DNA from: Streptomyces glaucescens
GTDB taxonomy: Bacteria > Actinomycetota > Actinomycetes > Streptomycetales > Streptomycetaceae
NCBI RefSeq assembly: GCF_000761215.1
Contig: NZ_CP009438.1
Location: 7,048,501 to 7,112,500 of the forward strand
Reading direction: 5' to 3'
Length of the DNA stretch: 64,000 bases
The notes under the pieces were generated by a model. It made no database searches and was not told the DNA's origin. It worked only from the letters and a program-made list of their open reading frames with translations. Shown here piece after piece: positions 19,969 to 25,980 of the stretch. The translations under genes and the position numbers were made by a program. Numbering within the stretch: position 1 is the first letter of the stretch; every line of letters begins with the position of its first letter.

Positions 19969-19990
19969 GGATGAGTACGCGTACTCATCC
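19969..19990. promoter_or_regulatory. Perfect 22-bp palindrome upstream of the small lipoprotein gene
   Basis: All 11 base pairs match; the central 18 bases (19971-19988) are ATGAGTACGCGTACTCAT. The 18-bp core is 61 bases upstream of the lipoprotein start (19909). A relative with 15 of 18 matches lies at 8931-8948, at nearly the same distance from the acyltransferase start. This is a likely protein-binding site; the regulator is unknown. Confidence 0.6.
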
Positions 19991-20002
19991 GGAGGTGAGT
20001 GA

Positions 20003-20030
20003 CGCGGGTGAGCCGGGGGGCTCACCCGCG
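20003..20030 (-). terminator. Hairpin terminator after the DoxX-like gene
   Basis: CGCGGGTGAGCC (20003-20014) and GGCTCACCCGCG (20019-20030) form a perfect 12-bp stem with a GGGG loop. It follows the stop (20058) of the minus-strand DoxX-like gene. Confidence 0.7.
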
Positions 20031-20057
20031 GTGTGGCGTCGTGCGGCCGGTCCGCCG

Positions 20058-20505
20058 TCAGCGCGGCTGCCGCTCGCCGTGGTAGTGCCGGGCGAGCCGG
20101 GCGAGGGCGACCGCGCCGAGCAGGAGTCCGAAGTCGCGCAGCGCGATGTCGTAGTACCCGGGGACGGTCAGCAGGTCGACGATGATCCCGGCGAGCCACG
20201 CGGCCACCAGCCAGCCCCCGAAGCGGGGGGGGGGCGAGCGCGACGGCGAGACCCGCGACGATCTCGATCACTCCGACGGCGTACATGGCCTGCTGGGCGC
20301 TGCCGGGCAGTACGTCGTCGATCCACGGTGCCAGGTAGCCGGGCCAGTCCACGAGCAGGTTGGTGAACTTGTCCAGCCCGAAGAGGACCGGGGCCACGGC
20401 GAAGCCGGTGCGCAGGACGAGGAAGGCCTGGTAGCCGGGGTCGCGGAGCGAGGGCCGCCGGGTACCGGCGGACCCGGTGGTCGTGGTGGTGGTCGTGGAC
20501 GACAT
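20058..20505 (-). pseudogene. DoxX-family membrane protein gene, interrupted by a +1 frameshift
   Basis: ATG 20505, preceded by AAGGAGG, starts a protein with a DoxX-like first half (FLVLRTGFAVAPVLFGLDKF, MYAVGVIEIVAGLAVALAP). At a run of ten G (20225-20234) the frame is lost. The other frame then encodes the expected second half, beginning RFGGWLVAAWLAGIIVDLL and ending in a stop at 20058. Nine or six G would restore a protein of about 147-148 residues with four membrane segments. The cause may be a sequencing error, a real mutation or slippage in the tract. Intact DoxX-like proteins are small quinone- or redox-linked membrane proteins. It is divergent from the regulator gene. Confidence 0.8.
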
Positions 20506-20515
20506 GGCGCCCTCC

Positions 20516-20545
20516 TTCTATCGCCAACTCTCACTATCGATAGAA
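20516..20545. promoter_or_regulatory. Inverted-repeat operator TTCTATCG-N14-CGATAGAA
   Basis: Perfect 8-bp arms at 20516-20523 and 20538-20545, with an extra CTATCG at 20534-20539 inside the spacer. The left arm touches the ribosome-binding site of the DoxX-like gene, and the whole lies between it and the divergent regulator gene. The likely ligand is the regulator beginning near 20595, repressing both genes. Confidence 0.6.
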
Positions 20546-20594
20546 GCCCCGAAACCTTCTTTAGTCAATGGCCGTGGGTTTTACACTGGTGTGC

Positions 20595-21293
20595 GTGGAA
20601 CACGCGAAGGAAGCACCCCACCCCGACGTCTCCGCCGTCGCCGCACTCGACGAGCCGACCCGCAGGAGGCTCTACGACCACGTGGTGCGTCAGCCGCGAC
20701 CGGTCAGCCGCGACGAAGCCGCCGAGGCGCTCGGCCTCGCCCGGCAGACCGCCGCCTTCCACCTGGACCGGCTGGCCGGCGAGTCACTGCTCGACGTCGT
20801 CTACGAGCGGCGCAGCGGGCGCACGGGCCCGGGCGCGGGACGGCCGGCCAAGCTCTACAAGCGCTCCGCCAAGCAGGTCACCGTCACCATCCCGGAACGG
20901 CACTACGAGCTGGCCGGCCGGCTCCTCGCCCAGGCGCTGGAGGAGTCGGAGGTCACCGGCGAGCCGGTCCGCGCGGTGCTGCACCGGAAGGCCCGCGCCC
21001 TGGGCGCGCGGCTCGCCGGGCCCGGCCGGGCGGATGTGCTCGCCGTGCTGGAGGACAACGGCTTCGAACCGCGCGAGGACGGTGACTCCGTCGTCCTGGG
21101 CAACTGCCCCTTCCACGCCCTCGCCCGCGAGCACACCCGGACGGTCTGTGGTATGAACCTCCACCTGCTGCGCGGCGTACTGGACGGGCTCGCCGGGCAC
21201 GGCCTGCGGGCGTGCCTGGCGCCCGCCCCCGGTCACTGCTGTGTCCGCCTGGAGCCGGACCACCCGCCGGCCGGTGGCGTGCGCGCGTCCTGA
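20595..21293 (+). CDS. ArsR/SufR-like winged-helix regulator with Cys-rich C-terminus
   Basis: About 232 residues. The N-terminal wHTH (DEPTRRRLYDHVVRQPRPVSRDEAAEALGLARQTAAFHLDRL) matches the COG2345/SufR group. The C-terminal domain has NCPF...C (spacing C-x13-C), a further C in LRAC and a CC pair, reminiscent of the Fe-S-cluster ligands of SufR. It may sense iron-sulfur status, redox or nitric oxide. A TACACT -10 box at 20582-20587 would start transcription at about 20589-20595, so the mRNA is probably leaderless, starting at GTG 20589 or 20595; ATG 20568 upstream is in frame but lies within the promoter. Confidence 0.75.
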   Translation: MEHAKEAPHPDVSAVAALDEPTRRRLYDHVVRQPRPVSRDEAAEALGLARQTAAFHLDRLAGESLLDVVYERRSGRTGPGAGRPAKLYKRSAKQVTVTIPERHYELAGRLLAQALEESEVTGEPVRAVLHRKARALGARLAGPGRADVLAVLEDNGFEPREDGDSVVLGNCPFHALAREHTRTVCGMNLHLLRGVLDGLAGHGLRACLAPAPGHCCVRLEPDHPPAGGVRAS

Positions 21294-21348
21294 GCCGCAG
21301 CGCCGCCACCCGCCGGCCGACAGCTCGACAACCCACGAGGAGCAGGTC

Positions 21349-22029
21349 ATGGACATCTCCGCACCGAGCGCGGCCGCGGCACCGGGAACGGCCGGCGTCC
21401 GCGCCGGCGTCGCGGGCATCCCCGGTCCCCAGCTGCCGCCGCCCGTCACCCCGTTGCGGGTCGTCCACGACACCCGGGCCGTGGACCTGCCCGCCGCCGA
21501 GCGTGCCGCCGCCCAGTTCCTCGCGGCGCTCGGCATCGCCACCGACACCGAGAGCCTGTACGGCACCCCCGGCCGGATGGCCCGCGCCTACGCCGAACTG
21601 TTCAGCCCGCGCCCCTTCGACCTGACGACCTTCCCCAACGACGAGGGATACGACGAGCTGGTACTGGCGCGCAGCATCCCGGTCCGCTCGGTGTGCGAGC
21701 ACCACATGCTGCCCGTCGTCGGCACCGCCCACGTCGGCTACCTGCCCGGCGACCGCATCCTGGGCCTGTCCAAACTCGCCCGGGTGGTCGAACACTTCGC
21801 CTGCCGGCCGCAGGTTCAGGAACGCCTGACCAAGCAGGTCGCCGACTGGCTGCACACCCATCTCGAGCCCAAGGGCGTCGGTGTCGTGATCGAGGCCGAG
21901 CACACCTGCATGACCCTGCGCGGGGTCCAGGCGACCGGCTCGAGCACCATCACCTCCACCCTCCTCGGCGCCCTCCGCCAGGACGCTCGTTCGCGGGCGG
22001 AGTTCCTGGCCCTCACCGGGGCCGGGTGA
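21349..22029 (+). CDS. folE: GTP cyclohydrolase I
   Basis: 226 residues from ATG 21349 with GAGGAG upstream. Zinc- and substrate-site motifs are clear: VRSVCEHHMLPVVGTAHVGYLP, LGLSKLARVVEHFACRPQVQERLT and AEHTCMTLRGVQATGS. The enzyme converts GTP to 7,8-dihydroneopterin triphosphate, the first step to folate or other pterins and 7-deazapurines. The N-terminal 40 residues are a poorly conserved Ala/Pro-rich extension. No other fol genes are near, so this is likely a second copy, perhaps serving special metabolism; it could be co-transcribed with the upstream regulator gene (55 bp apart). Confidence 0.92.
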   Translation: MDISAPSAAAAPGTAGVRAGVAGIPGPQLPPPVTPLRVVHDTRAVDLPAAERAAAQFLAALGIATDTESLYGTPGRMARAYAELFSPRPFDLTTFPNDEGYDELVLARSIPVRSVCEHHMLPVVGTAHVGYLPGDRILGLSKLARVVEHFACRPQVQERLTKQVADWLHTHLEPKGVGVVIEAEHTCMTLRGVQATGSSTITSTLLGALRQDARSRAEFLALTGAG

Positions 22030-22047
22030 GCCGGCGGTGCCGGCCCG

Positions 22048-22371
22048 TCAGCCGACGCGTTCGGCTTCGTCCTGGAGGAGCAGGGAGAGCAGCGACGCGA
22101 CGGAGAGACCGGCTTCCGCCGGGTGGCGCAGCACCTTGTCCGGCTCGATGCGGTAGGTGTTCGTGCGCCCGTCCCGGGTGTGGGAGAGGTATCCGTCCTG
22201 TTCGAGGTCGGAGATGATCCGCGCGACGGCGCGCTCGGTGAGCCGGCAGCGAGCGGCGATGTCACGGATCCGGACGTTCGGGTTGTCGGCGATGGTTGCC
22301 AGGACGCGCGCGTGGTTGGTGATGAACGTCCATCCGGTGTGGGATTCGGGCACTACAACCATGCCCCGCAT
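22048..22371 (-). CDS. Small winged-helix (MarR-type) DNA-binding protein
   Basis: About 107 residues: a single wHTH in which HARVLATIADNPNVRIRDIAARCRLTERAVARIISDLEQDGYLSHTRDGRTNTYRI covers helices 1-3 and the wing. A short tail lacks the long dimerisation helices of classical MarR proteins. Starts at ATG 22371 or 22362 are both possible. It converges on folE with an 18-bp gap. It may act as an autonomous repressor; the target is unknown. Confidence 0.75.
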   Translation of the reverse strand: MRGMVVVPESHTGWTFITNHARVLATIADNPNVRIRDIAARCRLTERAVARIISDLEQDGYLSHTRDGRTNTYRIEPDKVLRHPAEAGLSVASLLSLLLQDEAERVG

Positions 22372-22459
22372 TGTAGGAGACCCCGTTGCCTGAACCCAGA
22401 TGCATGACATATTTTTCAGGTAACGTCTGGCCTGCGTTCGCAGGGGGGCCACGAGCCCG

Positions 22460-22759
22460 GTGGTCCTGGACGCCTCCGGCATCACCTTCGCGGACTTCGC
22501 GCCGCTGAACCCGCTGGTCCTCACCCACCGGTCGGGCGCCCCGCGTGTGGCCGCGCCGTCGCGACAGCTCCGGCGGCTGTGCGACCTCGCCGGAGCCGAC
22601 ACCGTCCCGGTGGTACGGGAGACGGTGGACGAAGCCGCGGACGCCCGACCCTCGTCACCGGCCGGACCGCCGGAGATGCGCGGTGGACGCAACCGGCCTA
22701 CCGTGGATCCCGCGAGGGCGGTCGACCGCGGTGACCGTCCTCCCGCGTTGGTCGTCTAA
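22460..22759 (+). pseudogene. Truncated STAS-domain (anti-sigma-factor antagonist) remnant
   Basis: The frame reads VVLDASGITFADFAPLNPLVLTHR, then PSRQLRRLCDLAGADTVPVV, the second half of a SpoIIAA-like STAS domain. The first half, including the beta strands before the V-V-L-D core, is missing, and no start codon with a ribosome-binding site is seen. The phosphorylatable Ser of the D-S-x-G-L motif is absent (DFAPL). This is probably a decayed copy left next to the lasso cluster. The low-complexity tail to the stop at 22757-22759 is not STAS-like. Confidence 0.55.
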
Positions 22760-22768
22760 GGAAAGACA

Positions 22769-22854
22769 CCCCGCTTCCTGCGGGGAAATGCAGGTGCAAG
22801 GCCTGCCCGGCGCTCGGCTCGAGAACCCCGCCCCACCGAGGAAGGGCGGGGTTC
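22769..22854 (+). terminator. Two hairpins, a strong terminator or mobile-element end
   Basis: CCCCGC-N5-GCGGGG lies at 22769-22785. An 11-bp perfect stem follows: GAACCCCGCCC (22823-22833) with GGGCGGGGTTC (22844-22854). Together they isolate the lasso cluster from upstream transcription. The second hairpin and its flanks recall the 3' ends of IS200/IS605 (TnpB) elements in actinobacteria, but no transposase is present. Confidence 0.55.
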
Positions 22855-23274
22855 CGTCATGTCCGCACCGCCCGAGTGCCGAAGCCGCGGACGGCGTCCC
22901 ACCCCCGTGGAGCACCGATCGCCCGGCCGGATCGCCGCGTCCGCGCCGGTGGGCCGTTGCGTACTCGCCCCGCAGTGCGCCGGGCGGCGCCCCCGCGGTC
23001 CGCGCGCCTGTTCCGGCCACCGCCCGGACCGGCAGGCCCGGCTCCCCGCGCAGGTCGAAAGGTCTCTGCTGCTCCATCGCCTCCCCGCGCCACCCCCCTC
23101 TCCCGCGACGGAGACGGTCGGCTGGCCGAATGACGCCCCGTCCGGACCCTGCAAAATACGCTGATACGACTTACGTCGGGTGTCTTGTTCGTGACGCGTG
23201 CGGCCCCGCTAGCTGGTGGCACCGCCGCCGGCCGCAAGGAAGGCCGGCGGCACCGCTCACAGCGAGGTGATGGC
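22855..23274 (+). promoter_or_regulatory. Leader and promoter region of the lasso peptide cluster
   Basis: About 420 bp without a convincing gene. The segment 23150-23190 (around AAAATACGCTGATACGACTTACG) is the most AT-rich part and the likeliest promoter. A hairpin-forming GCCGCCGGCC/GGCCGGCGGC pair flanks AAGGAAGG at 23230-23245. AGCGAGGTGATGGC just before ATG 23275 provides the ribosome-binding site. Confidence 0.4.
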
Positions 23275-23385
23275 ATGAAGAAGGCGTACGAGGCCCCGAC
23301 GCTCGTCCGGCTCGGATCGTTCCGCCAGAAGACCGGACTGCTGCAGCGCCACGGCAACGACCGTCTGATCCTCAGCAAGAACTGA
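23275..23385 (+). CDS. Lasso peptide precursor, citrulassin type
   Basis: 36 residues. The leader (1-21) has the actinobacterial lasso pattern Y5-x2-P8-x-L10-x3-G14 that binds the RRE, and ends K-T20-G21, with Thr at the penultimate position needed for processing. The core (22-36) is LLQRHGNDRLILSKN: Leu1 as the new N-terminus and Asp8 for the macrolactam, giving an 8-residue ring and a 7-residue tail. From memory, citrulassin A is LLGLAGNDRLVLSKN, 11 of 15 identical, including the GNDRL block in which Arg9 is converted to citrulline. Here Arg4 is a second arginine. It is followed 26 bp later by the cyclase gene. The assignment as a lasso precursor is firm; the modification is inferred. Confidence 0.93.
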   Translation: MKKAYEAPTLVRLGSFRQKTGLLQRHGNDRLILSKN

Positions 23386-23411
23386 CCGCGGCCGGCGCGT
23401 AACGCGACCAC

Positions 23412-25268
23412 ATGCCCGAGCTGCACGAGAGTGCGGAACCGGGCCGCGGCGACGCCCACTTCGCGGTCTTCCCCGACTGCGCGGAGGCGGCCGCCGCGGC
23501 CCGCTTCTTCCGCCGACCCGGTACCCGTGTCCTGACCCACGCCTCCGGCCGGCCCTGGCTGATCGGCCGTTGGTCCGACGCCGAGATCGTCACCGGCCGA
23601 GCCCCCGGAACGGCCCTCGCCGCCCTCGGATGGTGCGGCGCCGGCCCCCGCCACCTCGAACGGCACGCCGCCCGCATGCGCGACCTCGCCGAAGTCGACG
23701 CCCTCGCCCGGTCCCTGCCGGGGAGTTTCCACCTGGTCGCCGCCCACGACGGGCAGCTCAGGGTGCAGGGCACCGCCTCAGGGCTGCGGCTGGTGTTCCA
23801 CGCCCGGATCCACGGTGTCCACGTGGCCGCGACCAGCGCGGACCTGCTCGCGGCGGCCCTGGGAAGCCGGCCGGACACCGGTCGGCTGGCCGTCAGGCTC
23901 CTGTGGCCCGTGCCGCACCCGCTGTACGAGACCTCCGTGTGGGAGGGAGTCGACGCGGTCTCCCCCGAGGACGCCCTGATCGTCTCCGCCGACGGACGGC
24001 GGGTCCGCCGATCACGCTGGTGGCGGCCCCCGGAGCCGGTCCGCACCCTCGCGCGGGGCGCGCCGGCCGTCCGCGAGGCGCTGGCCGAGGCCGTCGACCT
24101 CCGCACCCGGACGGGCGGCGTGGTCAGCTGCGACCTGTCCGGCGGACTCGACTCCACCTCGGTCTGCTTCCTCGCCGCCCGCTCCTCCGCCTCCCTGGTG
24201 GCGGCGACCTGGCCCGGACGGGATCCCGCGGACACCGACCTGGCCTGGGCCCGGCAGGCCGCCGACCACCTGCCGAAGGCCGACCACGTCGTCTGGGACG
24301 CGGACGCGTCGGCCCTCGTCTACTCGGACCTGCTCGGCATCGACGACCTGCTCGACGAGCCGACCATCGGCGTGATGGACCGCTCACGCGTCCTGCAGCA
24401 GCTGCCCTGGCTGGCCGCACGCGGCAGCCGGGTCCACCTCACCGGCATCGGCGGCGACCACGTCGCCTGGTGCTCGGAGGCCTACTACCACCGGCTGCTG
24501 CGCACCCGCCCGCTGTTCGCGCTGGGCCGGCTGCGCGGCTTCCGCGCCCTGTGGAACTGGCCGCTCGGCGCGACGGCGCGAGCCCTCGCCGACGCCCACT
24601 CCTACCCCGACTGGCTGGCGGACTCCGTCCGGCGGCTGCGCGCGCCGATGCCCGAGACCTCGGTGACCGGGAGCCTCGGCTGGGGGATGCCGCCCCGCCT
24701 GTTCCCCTGGATGACCGCCGAGACGGAACGGCTGGCCCGCGCCGCCCTGCTGGCCTCGGCCGCGCGCGCCGAGCCGCTGCACCGGGACCGCGGCCTGCAC
24801 ACCGACCTCGAACTGATCCGCACCTGTACGCGCATCATCCGCCAGTGGGAGCGGATGGCGACCCGGGCCGGCCTTCCGATGGCGTCACCGTACCTGGACG
24901 ACCGGGTGATCGAGGCGTGCCTGGCGGTCCGGCCGGACGAACGCGTCACGCCCTGGCAGTACAAACCGCTGCTCACCGAGGCGATGCGCGGCGTCGTCCC
25001 GGACGAGTGCCTGCGCCGTACCAACAAGGCCGAGGCCTCGATGGACGCGTCGGACGGACTGCGTCGCCACCGGGGCGACCTGATGACCCTGTGGACCGAC
25101 TCCCGGCTGGAACGCCTCGGCCTGGTGGACGGCGGGGAACTGCGCCGGCTCGCCCAGCGGCCCTCCGCCCCCGGCCTGCGCGACGCGATCCTCTACTCGA
25201 CCATCGCCTGCGAGGTGTGGCTGCGCGCCCGGGACCGAGCGCCACGCCCGGGATCCGCCGCCGCATGA
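23412..25268 (+). CDS. Lasso peptide cyclase (asparagine synthetase-like, protein C)
   Basis: 618 residues. The N-terminal glutaminase-like domain (1-215) lacks the Cys2 nucleophile, as in all lasso cyclases. The synthetase domain has the PP-loop SGGLDS at 243-248 and the LTGIGGDH motif near 340. It adenylates the Asp8 side chain of the core with ATP and closes the macrolactam on Leu1. Its stop (TGA 25266-25268) overlaps an in-frame ATG of the RRE gene. Length and motif order are normal. It acts with the RRE protein and the leader peptidase. Confidence 0.95.
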   Translation: MPELHESAEPGRGDAHFAVFPDCAEAAAAARFFRRPGTRVLTHASGRPWLIGRWSDAEIVTGRAPGTALAALGWCGAGPRHLERHAARMRDLAEVDALARSLPGSFHLVAAHDGQLRVQGTASGLRLVFHARIHGVHVAATSADLLAAALGSRPDTGRLAVRLLWPVPHPLYETSVWEGVDAVSPEDALIVSADGRRVRRSRWWRPPEPVRTLARGAPAVREALAEAVDLRTRTGGVVSCDLSGGLDSTSVCFLAARSSASLVAATWPGRDPADTDLAWARQAADHLPKADHVVWDADASALVYSDLLGIDDLLDEPTIGVMDRSRVLQQLPWLAARGSRVHLTGIGGDHVAWCSEAYYHRLLRTRPLFALGRLRGFRALWNWPLGATARALADAHSYPDWLADSVRRLRAPMPETSVTGSLGWGMPPRLFPWMTAETERLARAALLASAARAEPLHRDRGLHTDLELIRTCTRIIRQWERMATRAGLPMASPYLDDRVIEACLAVRPDERVTPWQYKPLLTEAMRGVVPDECLRRTNKAEASMDASDGLRRHRGDLMTLWTDSRLERLGLVDGGELRRLAQRPSAPGLRDAILYSTIACEVWLRARDRAPRPGSAAA

Positions 25269-25294
25269 CACGACAGCAGAAAGGCGCCGACCCT

Positions 25295-25549
25295 ATGACC
25301 CTCCGCTTCCACCAGGACGTCTCCACCGCCGAGACCGGGTACGGAACGGTACTGCTCGACCAGCGCACCGGTGAGTACTGGGAACTCAACCCCACGGGCG
25401 CGCTGGTGGTGCGGACCCTCATGGACGACGGCGACGAGACGGCCGCGGTCACGGCGCTCGTCACCCGGTTCGACATCGACCGCGACCGCGCGGCACAGGA
25501 CGTGACGGCACTGGTGCGCGACCTCCGGGACGCGGGGCTGGTCTCATGA
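25295..25549 (+). CDS. Lasso RRE protein (PqqD-like leader-recognition, B1)
   Basis: 84 residues. The PqqD-like fold is evident from VLLDQRTGEYWELNPTGALVVRTLMDDGDE and the C-terminal helix QDVTALVRDLRDAGLV. It binds the precursor leader (Y-x2-P-x-L) and presents it to the peptidase and cyclase. I chose ATG 25295, the size and N-terminus usual for the family, with AAAGG upstream; an in-frame ATG at 25265 overlaps the cyclase stop and would add ten residues. Its stop overlaps the B2 start (ATGA). Confidence 0.92.
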   Translation: MTLRFHQDVSTAETGYGTVLLDQRTGEYWELNPTGALVVRTLMDDGDETAAVTALVTRFDIDRDRAAQDVTALVRDLRDAGLVS

Positions 25550-25980
25550 CCACACCCAGCGCCCTGGACCGCCCCACCGGAGTGCCCCTCGCCCGGCGGC
25601 TCGCCGCCCGTCTCGTCCTGCTGCCCGCCCTGGCCCTGTCGTTCCTGCCGCCTCGCCACATCCGGACCGTGCTGGAGCGCGTACGCCGGGGCGCGCGGCC
25701 CGCCACCCCCGCACAGGCCGCGGCGGCCCGCGAGGCACTGTGCGCGGTGAGCCTGCGCTGCGCGGGCCCGCGCGGCTGCCTGCCGCGTTCGCTGGGCGCC
25801 GCCCTGCTGTGCCGGGTGTACGGGACCTGGCCCACCTGGTGCACCGGAGTGCGCACCCTGCCGCCGTTCGCCGCCCACGCCTGGATCGAGGCCGGCGGCC
25901 GCCCCGTGGGGGAGGGCGTACCGGACGACTACTTCGCGCGGCTCATCAGCGTGCCCCCGGCACGGCGGGCGACGACGTGA
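25546..25980 (+). CDS. Lasso leader peptidase (transglutaminase-like, B2)
   Basis: 144 residues. The catalytic Cys78 is in RGCLPRSLG and His111 in AHAWIEAGG, the arrangement of the lasso B2 peptidases (Transglut_core3). The acidic third residue would lie shortly after (RPVGEG). It removes the leader after Gly21, with Thr20 at position -2 as the recognition residue. ATG 25546 overlaps the RRE stop, and its own stop overlaps the transporter start (GTGA), so B1, B2 and D are tightly coupled. Confidence 0.93.
   Translation: MTTPSALDRPTGVPLARRLAARLVLLPALALSFLPPRHIRTVLERVRRGARPATPAQAAAAREALCAVSLRCAGPRGCLPRSLGAALLCRVYGTWPTWCTGVRTLPPFAAHAWIEAGGRPVGEGVPDDYFARLISVPPARRATT

Noticed and set aside
20568..20594. 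ATG 20568 as the start of the Cys-rich regulator
   Set aside because: It lies upstream of the TACACT -10 box and lacks a ribosome-binding site; GTG 20589/20595 fits a leaderless transcript better.
22823..22854. Intact IS200/IS605 element
   Set aside because: Only a hairpin resembling the right end is present. No tnpA or tnpB coding sequence is found nearby.
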